This document shows positions 9,318 to 18,063 of a stretch of 64,000 nt of DNA, one piece after another (position 1 is the first letter of the stretch; every line of letters starts with the position of its first letter). The notes beneath the pieces are model-generated. The model was not told the DNA's origin and made no database searches. It saw nothing but the letters and a program-made list of their open reading frames with translations. The position numbers and the translations under genes were made by a program. The stretch comes from an uncultured Bacteroides sp. (GTDB taxonomy: Bacteria > Bacteroidota > Bacteroidia > Bacteroidales > UBA932), in NCBI GenBank assembly GCA_900543205.1, contig UQQM01000010.1, forward strand, positions 4,377 to 68,376. The letters run 5' to 3'.

Positions 9318-10097
9318 ATGAGCATCTCCGTAGTTGTGGTTGAATACCACTCTCTGGATGAAATTCGCCGTTGCATAAAGGCATTCAAGGACGCCGTCCC
9401 GGGTATCGAAATCATTATATCATCCAACTCGCAATATAATGAAGACGAGCAGAAGCTTCTGGTTGAAGGGATTCCAGATTGTAAATGGTGTTTCAATGAA
9501 AAGAACGGCGGATTCGCATACGCGATGAATGAAGGACTGAAAGTCGCCATTGGAGATTACTTGATAATTTCAAACCCGGATTGTGTTGTAAACCATGGCA
9601 TCGAAAATATGGCTGAATTTCTTTCCTCTCATCCGGAAATCGGTGCCATCGCTCCTAGAATAATCGACGAATACGGGAATCTTCAGGACTCGTGCAGAGA
9701 ATATATAACACTTCCCCGCTTCATCAGCAGACAAATTCAGCGCATCTTCAAAAAGGAAGAAGTAGTTCTTGATAAAGGGTTCAACTACGACAAAACCCAG
9801 ACAGTAGACTGGGTCATAGGAGCCTTTATCATGGTTCCACGGCATGTATATGAAATAACAAATGGATTGTCATCAGACTATTTCATGTATGCTGAAGACA
9901 TGGACTGGTGCACAAGAATACGAAAGGCAGGATACGAAACAGTCTACTTCCCTGAAGCAGAAATCATTTACAAAGGAAGTCGGAAAGCGCGGCAATCCAC
10001 AAAATATGCTTCGATTTTCATAAAGAGCCTGATGACCTATTGGAAAAAATTCGGATTCTTTTCAATCAATCCTCCCAGAAAACATCATATATTCTAA
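9318..10097 (+). CDS. Family 2 glycosyltransferase, rhamnosyltransferase-like (WbbL type)
   Basis: A 259-residue GT-A enzyme. It has the WbbL-like pattern: VVEYHSLDEIRRCIKAF, the ENNGG-like EKNGGFAYAMNEGL, LIISNPDCVV as the metal/donor site (NPD in place of DxD), and FMYAEDMDWCTRIRKAGYE as the acceptor/base region. The family often uses dTDP-rhamnose, but donor cannot be assigned from sequence alone. GC content rises again here toward the conserved locus end. Confidence 0.88.
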   Translation: MSISVVVVEYHSLDEIRRCIKAFKDAVPGIEIIISSNSQYNEDEQKLLVEGIPDCKWCFNEKNGGFAYAMNEGLKVAIGDYLIISNPDCVVNHGIENMAEFLSSHPEIGAIAPRIIDEYGNLQDSCREYITLPRFISRQIQRIFKKEEVVLDKGFNYDKTQTVDWVIGAFIMVPRHVYEITNGLSSDYFMYAEDMDWCTRIRKAGYETVYFPEAEIIYKGSRKARQSTKYASIFIKSLMTYWKKFGFFSINPPRKHHIF

Positions 10098-10109
10098 TTA
10101 ACCCCCTCC

Positions 10110-11123
10110 ATGCACCTCCTCATCACCGGCATCCACGGGTTCGTGGGTTCCAATCTTGTAGAATACCTGTCGCAGGACAAATCGAACACAATATACGGAC
10201 TTGACATAGTCGCGCCGGAGAAGCCGGGTGTCGCGAAGACCTTTTCGTGGGAGGATCTGGACGCAGGAAGAGTCCCGGAAGTGGACGCGATAATCCATCT
10301 TGCCGGCAAGGCCCACGACACGAAGAACAAATCCGCCGCCGAGGTCTATTTCAAGGTGAACACGGGGCTGACGCAGAAGATTTTCGACTGGTTTCTCAAC
10401 TGCCGGAGCGCACGGAAATTCGTGTTCTTCTCCACGGCGAAATCCGCAGCCGACCGCGTGGACGGCATCCTCACCGAAGACATAGTCTCCTCCCCCGTCG
10501 GCCCCTACGGCGAGAGCAAGATAAAGGCGGAAGACTACATAATCAGCCGTTTCGCCCCGGCAGCGGCAACCCGACCAAACCGCAGCTTCGATGATTCAGA
10601 TTCCGCATTTCCCGGAAAATCAGTCTATATCCTGCGTCCCTGCATGATTCACGGTCCCGGCAACAAGGGCAACCTAAACCTGCTGTATTCAGTGGTCTCC
10701 AAGGGAATACCCTGGCCTCTCGGCGCATTCGACAACCTGCGCACCTTCACTTCGGTGGGAAACGTCTGTTTCGCAGTCAACGGCCTGCTGACCAAGGACA
10801 TAGCATCAGGAATATACAATCTGGGAGACGACGAGCCGCTCCCGACCAACGAACTCATCCGCATCATCTGCTCCGTTCTCGGGAAGAAGGCGCACATCTG
10901 GAAAATCAACCGCAACTTCATGACGGGAGTTGCCCGAATCGGCGGCGCGCTGCACCTGCCGCTCAACCCCGACAGGCTCCAGAAGCTCACCGAGAACTAC
11001 GTCTCATCCAACGCGAAAATCAAGGCCGCGCTCGGCATCAGCCACATGCCCGTAGACGCCCGCAGCGGCCTCCGGCGGACGATAGAAAGCTTCGTCCGAA
11101 ACCGGCGGAAAGACGAATGCTGA
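10110..11123 (+). CDS. NAD-dependent epimerase/dehydratase of the polysaccharide locus
   Basis: A 337-residue extended SDR. The NAD site is GIHGFVG (7-13), the active-site serine lies in FFSTAKS (Ser108) and Tyr133/Lys137 lie in YGESK. IIHLAGKAHD is the conserved fourth strand. In Bacteroidales polysaccharide loci such an enzyme commonly precedes the initiating sugar-1-phosphate transferase and supplies its UDP-HexNAc derivative; here that transferase lies at 12180, separated only by an inverted nuclease gene. Exact substrate (UDP-GlcNAc 4-epimer or 4-keto reduction) is not resolved. Confidence 0.88.
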   Translation: MHLLITGIHGFVGSNLVEYLSQDKSNTIYGLDIVAPEKPGVAKTFSWEDLDAGRVPEVDAIIHLAGKAHDTKNKSAAEVYFKVNTGLTQKIFDWFLNCRSARKFVFFSTAKSAADRVDGILTEDIVSSPVGPYGESKIKAEDYIISRFAPAAATRPNRSFDDSDSAFPGKSVYILRPCMIHGPGNKGNLNLLYSVVSKGIPWPLGAFDNLRTFTSVGNVCFAVNGLLTKDIASGIYNLGDDEPLPTNELIRIICSVLGKKAHIWKINRNFMTGVARIGGALHLPLNPDRLQKLTENYVSSNAKIKAALGISHMPVDARSGLRRTIESFVRNRRKDEC

Positions 11124-11127
11124 CGGC

Positions 11128-12039
11128 TTATTCCAATCCCTTCACCTGCTCCTCCGTCAGCCCCGTCAGAGCAACTATCTGCTCGACAGGCATACCGGCG
11201 GCCAGCATGGCTCTGGCGACTTTGGCCACGCCTTCAGCCTTACCTTTTGCCACGCCTTCAGCCATGCCTTCTCTCCGGCCTTTCATCTCGGCGGAGTACA
11301 TCATGTTCTCATGGTCCCGTTCAGTAATCATATCGGTGTCGTATTGTGCCCGTTTCCCTTCGGGGAAGGCCGCGATCTCCCCGGCTCGCCACAGGTCGAG
11401 GAGCCGCAGGTCCAGCGTCCCCTTCGGGGCGGAGCCGGTGTTCTGCATGTTCTTCAGGGACCAGCACAACTGCTCGAACGCATCGGCGCAGTCTTCGAAC
11501 CGCTGGCGCCTGAACCTGTACAACTCCACGAAAGTAATAAAAATTGTGTCATCTTCAACCTGCCCCGTATACAATTCTCTGAAGGTATATGAAGAAAGAT
11601 ACCGGCCGTCCCAACAGGAATCCTTACGGTCAAGGCCCAGATTGGCATTGAGCAGGGCCACAAGAAAGACCGGCTCAACATCGTAGTGCTGTCCGTCACC
11701 CTTCTCGACCCCGTATGAGTAGATGCGGGCGGCATAATAGGCGCAGCGCCGGAAGAAGTGCTCCTGCCAGTAGTTCTGTACCTCGACGATGAAATTCCTG
11801 CCGAGTGTGTCGCGGCAACGGAGATCCAGCCTTGCCGCCTTGTTGTAAAGAGAGACGCCGGGGATTTCGGTGGTCTCGTAGCGCAGGTCAGCGATTCTCC
11901 TGTCGGATGGAAGTACCATGTTGAGGAAGTCGATCAGAAGCCCCTTGTTGGCCGGGTCGCAAAAGATAGCCTTGAAACCCGCATCCGAGCAGGGGTCGAC
12001 GAAAGTCTGGGAAAATGAAGCCATAGTCAGTTCAAGCAT
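11128..12039 (-). CDS. Rpn/PDDEXK-family nuclease (putative transposase-type), inserted gene
   Basis: A 303-residue protein of the PD-(D/E)XK transposase-like family (PDDEXK_2, Rpn group). The N-terminus DPCSDAGFKAIFCDPANK is the family hallmark. The catalytic core is Asp72 in ARLDLRC and Glu86/Gln88 in FIVEVQ. The C-terminus has lysine/glutamate/glycine repeats (EGMAEGVAKGKAEGVAK), also typical and prone to copy-number change. It lies head-on between epimerase and initiating transferase, so it is probably a later insertion. Met1 or Met6 could start translation. These proteins promote recombination or act in phage defence; its role here is unknown. Confidence 0.85.
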   Translation of the reverse strand: MLELTMASFSQTFVDPCSDAGFKAIFCDPANKGLLIDFLNMVLPSDRRIADLRYETTEIPGVSLYNKAARLDLRCRDTLGRNFIVEVQNYWQEHFFRRCAYYAARIYSYGVEKGDGQHYDVEPVFLVALLNANLGLDRKDSCWDGRYLSSYTFRELYTGQVEDDTIFITFVELYRFRRQRFEDCADAFEQLCWSLKNMQNTGSAPKGTLDLRLLDLWRAGEIAAFPEGKRAQYDTDMITERDHENMMYSAEMKGRREGMAEGVAKGKAEGVAKVARAMLAAGMPVEQIVALTGLTEEQVKGLE

Positions 12040-12179
12040 TAAGTCAATATATCCCGCGCTCGGAGCGTCAGTCGGCTCGCCGTGCGGTCAGAACAAATAT
12101 GACGAACGGAATCCGTACCGCCAAGCTTTGATAAAAAACATCCTGAAAATATTTCCGTTTCTTAATTAAGATTTATCCG

Positions 12180-13187
12180 ATGAATCTTTTTTTGCCATAC
12201 CTGATCTCATTTGCAGCCCTGCTTTTCGCGGAGCTGCTTTATTTTAAGGTCGCCGGCCGCTTCGGCATAGTCGACATGCCCAACGGCCGCAGTTCCCACA
12301 CCCGCCCCACCATACGCGGAGGCGGTATTGTCTTTCCTCTCGCCGCTCTGCTGGCGTTCCTTTTCGGCGGCTTCGCATACCCCTGGTTCCTGCTCGGCCT
12401 GCTGATGCTCGCCGTGGTGGAGTTCACCGACGACGTGCGCTCGCTCCCCGACTCCGTGCGGCTGGTGGCGCAGTTCGCCGCCATGGCCCTGATGTTCCTG
12501 CAGCTCGGCCTCTTTTCCGGCGGCTTCCCCTGGTGGTACGTCCCTCTAGCGCTGATTCTCTTCGTGGGCATAGTCAACGCGTTCAACTTCATGGACGGCA
12601 TCAACGGCATCACCGGCGGGTATTCCCTGGCGGTGCTGCTGCCGCTCATCTGCATCAACCGTCTCCGGGGCGGGTTCATCGACGAGCGTCTGCTCGTCAT
12701 CACGGCAATCGCCGCGCTGATATTCTGTTTCTTCAACTTCCGCACGAAGGCGCGCTGCTTCGCGGGCGACGTCGGCTCCGTCTCGATAGCGTTCATCCTG
12801 CTGTTCGCGCTGGGCGCACTGGTTCTGCGGACCGGCGACCTGAGCTGGATCGTGCTGCTCGCCGTCTACGGAGTGGACACGGTGCTGACCATCTGCCACC
12901 GCATCATGCTGCACGAGAACCTCGGCAAGGCACACCGCAAGCACGCCTACCAGCTGATGGCGAACGAGCTGCACATCTGCCACGTGAAGGTGTCGGCGTT
13001 CTACTCGCTCCTGCAGCTGGCCATCAGCGCCGCCGCAATCCTGCTCGTGCCCGACTCCCCCGCCGCGCGCTGGATCTATCTCGCCTCCGTCCTTCTCCTG
13101 CTCTGCGCCGCCTACATCATCTTCATGAGAAAATACTACCACCTCCACGAAGAATACCTATCTTTGCACCGCCATGCTGATCGATGA
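12180..13187 (+). CDS. Undecaprenyl-phosphate sugar-1-phosphate transferase (WecA/WbpL/MraY family)
   Basis: A 335-residue integral membrane enzyme with about ten hydrophobic helices. The Mg/UDP-sugar site is seen as FTDDVRSLPD (Asp84/Asp85), FNFMDGINGITGG (135-147) and CFAGDVGSVS, with the basic cytoplasmic loop HENLGKAHRKHAYQ near residue 245-258. It attaches the first HexNAc-1-phosphate to undecaprenyl phosphate and so starts repeat-unit synthesis. Its last 14 bp overlap the WbuC gene. Upstream, 12040-12179 separates it from the inverted nuclease gene. Confidence 0.92.
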   Translation: MNLFLPYLISFAALLFAELLYFKVAGRFGIVDMPNGRSSHTRPTIRGGGIVFPLAALLAFLFGGFAYPWFLLGLLMLAVVEFTDDVRSLPDSVRLVAQFAAMALMFLQLGLFSGGFPWWYVPLALILFVGIVNAFNFMDGINGITGGYSLAVLLPLICINRLRGGFIDERLLVITAIAALIFCFFNFRTKARCFAGDVGSVSIAFILLFALGALVLRTGDLSWIVLLAVYGVDTVLTICHRIMLHENLGKAHRKHAYQLMANELHICHVKVSAFYSLLQLAISAAAILLVPDSPAARWIYLASVLLLLCAAYIIFMRKYYHLHEEYLSLHRHADR

Positions 13188-13569
13188 CCTTCTTCTCGAC
13201 GCTCTCGCCTCAGAGGCGCAGGCGTCGCCGAGGCTGCGGATGAACCGCGACCTGCGCAACACCCCGGACGACGGTTCCCAGCGCATGCTGAACGCCCTGG
13301 AGTCCGGAACCGTCCTACCGGTACACCGCCACCGAAGCACCTCCGAGTGCCAGATACTGCTGCGCGGCAAGATAGACGTGATGTTCTACGACGACGGCGG
13401 ACGCGAAACCGCACGCTTCCGGCTCGACCGCGACGAAGGACGCTACGGAGTCAATGTCCCGGCCGGTACATGGCACAACCTCACCGTTATCGAACCCGCC
13501 GTCATCTTCGAGGCCAAGGACGGGCGCTACGAGCCGCTCAGCCCCGAAGACATACTGGAGACGGCGTGA
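13174..13569 (+). CDS. WbuC-family cupin metalloprotein
   Basis: A 131-residue protein whose cupin core carries VHRHRSTSECQILLRGKIDVMFYDD and VNVPAGTWHNLTV, matching the WbuC family found in O-antigen loci. The histidines in HRHR, the glutamate in SEC and the histidine in TWHN are the likely metal ligands. The start overlaps the preceding transferase by 14 bp. Its biochemical activity is not established; it may bind or tailor a sugar-linked intermediate. Confidence 0.85.
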   Translation: MLIDDLLLDALASEAQASPRLRMNRDLRNTPDDGSQRMLNALESGTVLPVHRHRSTSECQILLRGKIDVMFYDDGGRETARFRLDRDEGRYGVNVPAGTWHNLTVIEPAVIFEAKDGRYEPLSPEDILETA

Positions 13570-13723
13570 TGCCAGTCGCAAGACAACGGTCACAGACAAG
13601 GCCGGGCCGCCGGATGGCCATATCATCCACGAGCAGGCTCTTTTCGCCTGCGAGGGATGTTTATGGCCGCAGGCGGCATAGCTCTGCGGGTGACGGATTG
13701 TAAATCCGGCACAACAAAAAAAG

Positions 13724-13746
13724 GCAGCAGATTGCAAATCTGCTGC
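13724..13746 (-). terminator. Rho-independent terminator of the minus-strand ugd operon
   Basis: A perfect 9-bp stem (GCAGCAGAT / ATCTGCTGC) around a 5-nt loop is followed, on the minus strand, by seven T residues (A7 at 13716-13722 on the + strand). It lies about 30 bp past the ugd stop codon. Confidence 0.85.
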
Positions 13747-13777
13747 AACTAATAACCTGCTGCAACCGAAGCAGCCC

Positions 13778-15088
13778 CTAGCCTATCTTATAATATGCGA
13801 AACCGTTCTCGGTGGCCTCGTCGCGGTCGTAGATGTTGCGCCCGTCGATGATGACCTTCTCCTTCATGGTCTTCGAGAGCACCGCATAGCTGGGCACGCG
13901 GAACTCCTTCCACTCGGTCACGAGCATCAGGGCGTCGGCGTCCACGGCGGCATCGTACATGTCGCGGCTATACTCCACCTTGTCGCCTATCCTTCTGCGG
14001 CACTCGTCCATCGCCACGGGGTCATAGACCTTCACGCGGCAGCCGGCCTCGAGCAGCTTCGCAATCAGCACGAGAGCAGGTGCCTCGCGCATATCATCGG
14101 TGCCGGGCTTGAACGCCAGACCCCACATCGCCACGGTGCGCCCCTTGATGTCCCCGCCGAAATGGGCCGAGAACTTGTTGAAGAGAACGGACTTCTGGGC
14201 CTCGTTCACCTCCTCCACGGCCTTCAGCACCTTCATCGGATAGCCGTTCTGCTCGGCGGTCTTTATCAGGGCCTTAACATCCTTGGGGAAGCAGCTTCCT
14301 CCGTAGCCGCAGCCGGGATAGAGGAACTTGTGGCCGATACGGGTGTCGGCTCCTATGCCCTTGCGGACCATGTTCACGTCAGCCCCCACGAGCTCGCAGA
14401 GGTTGGCGATGTCGTTCATGAAGCTGATACGGGTCGCAAGCATGGAGTTGGCCGCGTACTTGATCATCTCGGCCGAGGGGATGTCGGAATATACGAAGCG
14501 GTCGGACATCATGGTGAAAGGCTTGTAGAGCCTGGTCATGAGCTTCTGGGCGCGCTCGGTCTCGGTTCCTATCACGATGCGGTCGGGAGACATGAAGTCC
14601 TTGATGGCAGAGCCTTCCTTGAGGAACTCGGGGTTCGATGCCACATCGAAGGGAATCTCCTCCCCGCGCTTCGCCAGCTCCTCCTCGATGACCGCCTTGA
14701 CCTTCTGCGCGGTGCCCACGGGAACGGTGCTCTTGGTCACCATCAGGGTGTACTTGTGTATATTCTGCCCGAAGGTCCTCGCCACGTCGAGCACGTACTT
14801 CAGGTCGGCAGAGCCGTCTTCGTCGGGAGGTGTGCCGACGGCGGAGAAGACCACCTCGACATTGTCGATGCAGGTCCTGAGGTCGGTCGTGAAATGCAGC
14901 CTGCCAGCCTCCACGTTCTTCCTGACCATATCGTCCAGACCGGGCTCATAGATGGGAATCTCCCCTCCGAGCAGCCTCTTGATCTTGGACTCGTCGATGT
15001 CGACGCAGGTCACGTCGACTCCCATTTCAGCAAAACAGGTTCCGGTCACCAGACCGACATATCCTGTACCTACAATAGCAATATTCAT
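13778..15088 (-). CDS. ugd: UDP-glucose 6-dehydrogenase
   Basis: A 436-residue enzyme of the UDP-glucose/GDP-mannose dehydrogenase family. It has the NAD site GTGYVGLVTG (7-16), VTKSTVPVGTA, FLKEGSAIKDF in the substrate region and the catalytic Cys266 in GYGGSCFPKD. It oxidises UDP-glucose to UDP-glucuronate in the cytoplasm for polysaccharide synthesis. It follows upxY by 48 bp on the same strand and ends at a strong terminator, so it is the last gene of the minus-strand run. A UDP-HexNAc dehydrogenase is a less likely reading. Confidence 0.92.
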   Translation of the reverse strand: MNIAIVGTGYVGLVTGTCFAEMGVDVTCVDIDESKIKRLLGGEIPIYEPGLDDMVRKNVEAGRLHFTTDLRTCIDNVEVVFSAVGTPPDEDGSADLKYVLDVARTFGQNIHKYTLMVTKSTVPVGTAQKVKAVIEEELAKRGEEIPFDVASNPEFLKEGSAIKDFMSPDRIVIGTETERAQKLMTRLYKPFTMMSDRFVYSDIPSAEMIKYAANSMLATRISFMNDIANLCELVGADVNMVRKGIGADTRIGHKFLYPGCGYGGSCFPKDVKALIKTAEQNGYPMKVLKAVEEVNEAQKSVLFNKFSAHFGGDIKGRTVAMWGLAFKPGTDDMREAPALVLIAKLLEAGCRVKVYDPVAMDECRRRIGDKVEYSRDMYDAAVDADALMLVTEWKEFRVPSYAVLSKTMKEKVIIDGRNIYDRDEATENGFAYYKIG

Positions 15089-15136
15089 GATATCAGTTCA
15101 ATTCTGCAAATTTAATCATTCTTCGCGACATTTCCG

Positions 15137-15652
15137 TCAGTCCACCGGTTCCAGATAGGCCGGAGGGATGAATCCCGTGGCCACCACCGCGACGCCTTCT
15201 ATCCTGACGAGCAGGCGGCGGTCCTTCTTGATGCGCTTGATATAGCCCTCGGCCCCCTTGTAGATGCCTCCGGTCACCCTGACCTTCTGGCCGACCTTGC
15301 ACTTCGCCAGGAAGTCCTCGTCGAAGAACTTGAGATACTCGATCGGCGTGCTGCACACGAGCCTGAACATCTCCATCTCCCTGTCCTTCACCGCAGCCGG
15401 GTCTGAAGTGCCCGGCTCGGCGTAGAACATCAGGGAATCATAGTAGATGCGCTTCAGCTCACGTATATAGCGCGCGGTGGCGCGGATGAAGAACAGCGAG
15501 GGCATGGGCGGCACGAAGACGTCTATGCCGGCCTTCTTCAGAGCCTGCTCGAAGGGCTTCGTACGATTGTAGAAAGCCCTCATGGCATACCACCTGAGGG
15601 TCTCCACTTCAGCGGGAAGCTGCGGAAACTGTCCTATTATCAGCGAACCCAT
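15137..15652 (-). CDS. UpxY-family transcription antiterminator (NusG paralogue)
   Basis: A 171-residue NusG-like protein. The NGN domain starts RWYAMRAFYNRTKPFEQALKK and includes VFVPPMPSLFFIRAT; the KOW motif is VGQKVRVTGGIYKGAEGYIKRI (about 120-141). UpxY proteins load on RNA polymerase in the leader of a capsule operon and let it read through. Those genes normally head the polysaccharide operon; this one lies downstream of the locus on the opposite strand, between gdhA and ugd. It may act on ugd, on a locus elsewhere, or in trans on region 1. Confidence 0.85.
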   Translation of the reverse strand: MGSLIIGQFPQLPAEVETLRWYAMRAFYNRTKPFEQALKKAGIDVFVPPMPSLFFIRATARYIRELKRIYYDSLMFYAEPGTSDPAAVKDREMEMFRLVCSTPIEYLKFFDEDFLAKCKVGQKVRVTGGIYKGAEGYIKRIKKDRRLLVRIEGVAVVATGFIPPAYLEPVD

Positions 15653-15670
15653 GGCGCGGCGGGAATGCGG

Positions 15671-17014
15671 CTAGACTATGCCCTGCTCGAGCATCGCGTT
15701 CGCCACCTTCATGAAGCCGGCGATATTGGCCCCCTTGACGTAGTCCACGCTGCCGTCGGGCCTCTCCCCGTACTTCACGCAGGCCTCATGGATCGACTTC
15801 ATGATGAAGTGCAGCCTGTCGTCCACCTCCTTCTCGCCCCAGCTGATATGCGAGGCGTTCTGGGTCATCTCCAGTCCGGAAGTCGCGACTCCGCCGGCGT
15901 TCACGGCCTTGCCGGGCGCAAAATACACTCCGTTGTTCTGGAAATAGTGTATCGCTCCGGGCTGGCAGCCCATGTTGGACACTTCGCAGCAGCACCAGGT
16001 GCCGTTAGCCTTGAGTTCTTTGGCGTCATTCTCGTCAAGCTCGTTCTGGAACGCGCAGGGCAGGGCGATGTCGCATTTCACGCTCCACGCCTTCTTCCCG
16101 GGTGTGAACAGGGCCTTCCCGGGGAACTTGTCAGCCATGTCCTCCACCCTGTTGCGGTTGGAGGCGCGCATCACGAGCATGTAGTCTATCATCTCATCGG
16201 TGATGCCGTCGGGAATCTCGCAGACCCCATCCGGGCCGGAAATCGCCACCACCTTGGCGCCCAGCTGCTTGGCCTTACGGCAGGCTCCCCATGCCACGTT
16301 GCCGAAGCCGGAGACCGCTATCCTGCAGCCCTCTATCTGCCTGCCGACACGGGCAAGGAGGTTCTGGGTGAAATAAAGGGCACCGTAGCCTGTGGCCTCG
16401 GGACGCAGGATGGAACCGCCCCAGTTGAGGCCCTTTCCCGTGATCACTCCGGTGTTGTACTGGCGCGCGAGCTTGGTGTACATGCCGTAGAGATAGCCTA
16501 TCTCACGGCTGCCGACGCCCACGTCTCCGGCAGGTATGTCCTGGTCGGGGCCTATGCAGTTCCAGAGCTCGAGCATGAAGGCCTGGCAGAACCTCATTAT
16601 CTCCTCGTTGGACTTGCCCGAAGGGTCGAAGTCCGAACCTCCCTTGGCTCCGCCCATGGGCAGGGTCGTGAGGGCGTTCTTGAAGGTCTGCTCGAAGCCG
16701 AGGAACTTCAGCATCGAAAGCGACACGGCCCTGTGGAAGCGGAGGCCTCCCTTGTAGGGGCCTATGGCGCTGTTGAACTGCACCCTGTAGCCGGTGTTCG
16801 TCCTGACCTCTCCCCTGTCGTCCGTCCAGGTGACGCGGAAGGTGAAGATGCGGTCGGGCTCGACCATTCTCTCCACTATCCTGGCCTTTTCGAACTCGGG
16901 ATGCTGGTTGTAGACGTCCTCTATTGATTCCAGTACCTCCTGTACCGCCTCGAGATATTCGTTCTCGCCGGGATACTTGGCCTGGAGACGGGCCATTATG
17001 TCTTGTGTCTTCAT
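15671..17014 (-). CDS. gdhA: NADP-specific glutamate dehydrogenase
   Basis: A 447-residue hexameric-type GDH. Family hallmarks are GYRVQFNSAIGPYKGGLRFH, the catalytic lysine Lys124 in LPMGGAKGGSDFDP, DIPAGDVGVGSREIGY, and the Rossmann core VSGFGNVAWGACRKAKQLGAKVVAISG. It interconverts 2-oxoglutarate plus ammonia and glutamate. It lies 28 bp downstream of korB, so the enzyme that makes 2-oxoglutarate by reductive carboxylation and the one that consumes it may be co-transcribed. Confidence 0.95.
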   Translation of the reverse strand: MKTQDIMARLQAKYPGENEYLEAVQEVLESIEDVYNQHPEFEKARIVERMVEPDRIFTFRVTWTDDRGEVRTNTGYRVQFNSAIGPYKGGLRFHRAVSLSMLKFLGFEQTFKNALTTLPMGGAKGGSDFDPSGKSNEEIMRFCQAFMLELWNCIGPDQDIPAGDVGVGSREIGYLYGMYTKLARQYNTGVITGKGLNWGGSILRPEATGYGALYFTQNLLARVGRQIEGCRIAVSGFGNVAWGACRKAKQLGAKVVAISGPDGVCEIPDGITDEMIDYMLVMRASNRNRVEDMADKFPGKALFTPGKKAWSVKCDIALPCAFQNELDENDAKELKANGTWCCCEVSNMGCQPGAIHYFQNNGVYFAPGKAVNAGGVATSGLEMTQNASHISWGEKEVDDRLHFIMKSIHEACVKYGERPDGSVDYVKGANIAGFMKVANAMLEQGIV

Positions 17015-17042
17015 AATTATTAATTATGTGTGTAAGTGTCTT

Positions 17043-18062
17043 CTATTCCACCTCCCAGGTGGTTCCGCTGTGGAGCAGGTCGTCCACGCAGTGTATCTTC
17101 GACCTGGCCATCACGTCCTTGACCTGGTCGCGCACGCCATCGTCGTAGGTGATGTCCCTGACGTCGCGTATGACTCCGAGCGCCACCGGGTAGTCGGGGC
17201 CCTTCATGTCCACGAGGGCCATGTGTATGCCGATGTTGTCGCTGTGGGCGTCATGCACCAGGATGTCCTCCTCGGTGAACCCGCCCTCGCCTATGTGCAC
17301 CACGCGTATCTTCTTGCCGTCGTAGATCAGACCCTTGTCATGGTTCTTGCCGAAGATCATCCTCTCGCCCTGGCGCAGAACTATGGTGTGGTCGGCCTTC
17401 ACCGTAGGGTCGGAGAGGTCCTTGTGGGCTCCGTCGTTGAAGATGATGCAGTTGGTCAGCATCTCCATCACCGAGCAGCCGTCATGCAGGGCGGCAGCGG
17501 TCATTATCTCCTCATTGAGGTTCAGCTCCACGTCGAGCGAACGCGCGAAGAAGGTCCCCTTGGCCCCGAGCACCAGTGCTCCGGGATTGAAGGGATGCTC
17601 CACGGTGCCGTAAGGCGAGGTCTTGGTGATCGCGCCGAACTTGGAGGTCGGAGAATACTGGCCCTTCGTAAGTCCGTAAATCTGGTTGTTGAAGAGTATG
17701 ATGTTGATGTCGATGTTCCGGCGTATGGCATGGATGAAATGGTTGCCTCCTATCGCCAGCGCATCGCCGTCGCCGCAGGCCTGCCATACGGTAAGCCAGG
17801 GATTGGCCACCTTTATGCCCGTGGAGACCGCCGTGGCGCGGCCGTGGATGCTGTGGAAGCCGTAGGTGTTCATGTAGTACGGCAGACGTGACGAGCAGCC
17901 GATTCCGGAGACCACGACATAGCGTTCCCTGTCGTAGTTGAGGGCCTGGCTGACCTTGGGGAGGGCGCGCTGCAGGGCAGCGAGCACGGCTCTGTCGCCG
18001 CATCCCGGGCACCAGCGGACCTCCTGGTCGCTCTTGAAATCCTTGAATGTCAAAGTAGCCAT
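17043..18062 (-). CDS. korB: 2-oxoacid:ferredoxin oxidoreductase beta subunit (2-oxoglutarate type)
   Basis: A 339-residue TPP-binding subunit. It has WCPGCGDRAVL (17-27) and GIGCSSRLPYYMNTYG supplying cluster/cofactor cysteines, and the TPP/Mg motif GDGDALAIGGNHFIHAIRRN followed by NNQIYGLTKGQYSP. The gene starts 1 bp after korA. The pair catalyses CoA-dependent oxidation of 2-oxoglutarate to succinyl-CoA with ferredoxin, or the reverse in reductive TCA flux. A pyruvate or branched-chain substrate is less likely from the two-subunit layout but not excluded. Confidence 0.9.
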   Translation of the reverse strand: MATLTFKDFKSDQEVRWCPGCGDRAVLAALQRALPKVSQALNYDRERYVVVSGIGCSSRLPYYMNTYGFHSIHGRATAVSTGIKVANPWLTVWQACGDGDALAIGGNHFIHAIRRNIDINIILFNNQIYGLTKGQYSPTSKFGAITKTSPYGTVEHPFNPGALVLGAKGTFFARSLDVELNLNEEIMTAAALHDGCSVMEMLTNCIIFNDGAHKDLSDPTVKADHTIVLRQGERMIFGKNHDKGLIYDGKKIRVVHIGEGGFTEEDILVHDAHSDNIGIHMALVDMKGPDYPVALGVIRDVRDITYDDGVRDQVKDVMARSKIHCVDDLLHSGTTWEVE

Positions 18063-18063
18063 A

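Noticed and set aside
13695..13746. Two hairpins resembling tRNA-Tyr and tRNA-Cys anticodon arms (GGATTGTAAATCC and CAGATTGCAAATCTG).
   Set aside because: No D arm, T arm or acceptor stem can be drawn around either; the second is better explained as the ugd terminator.
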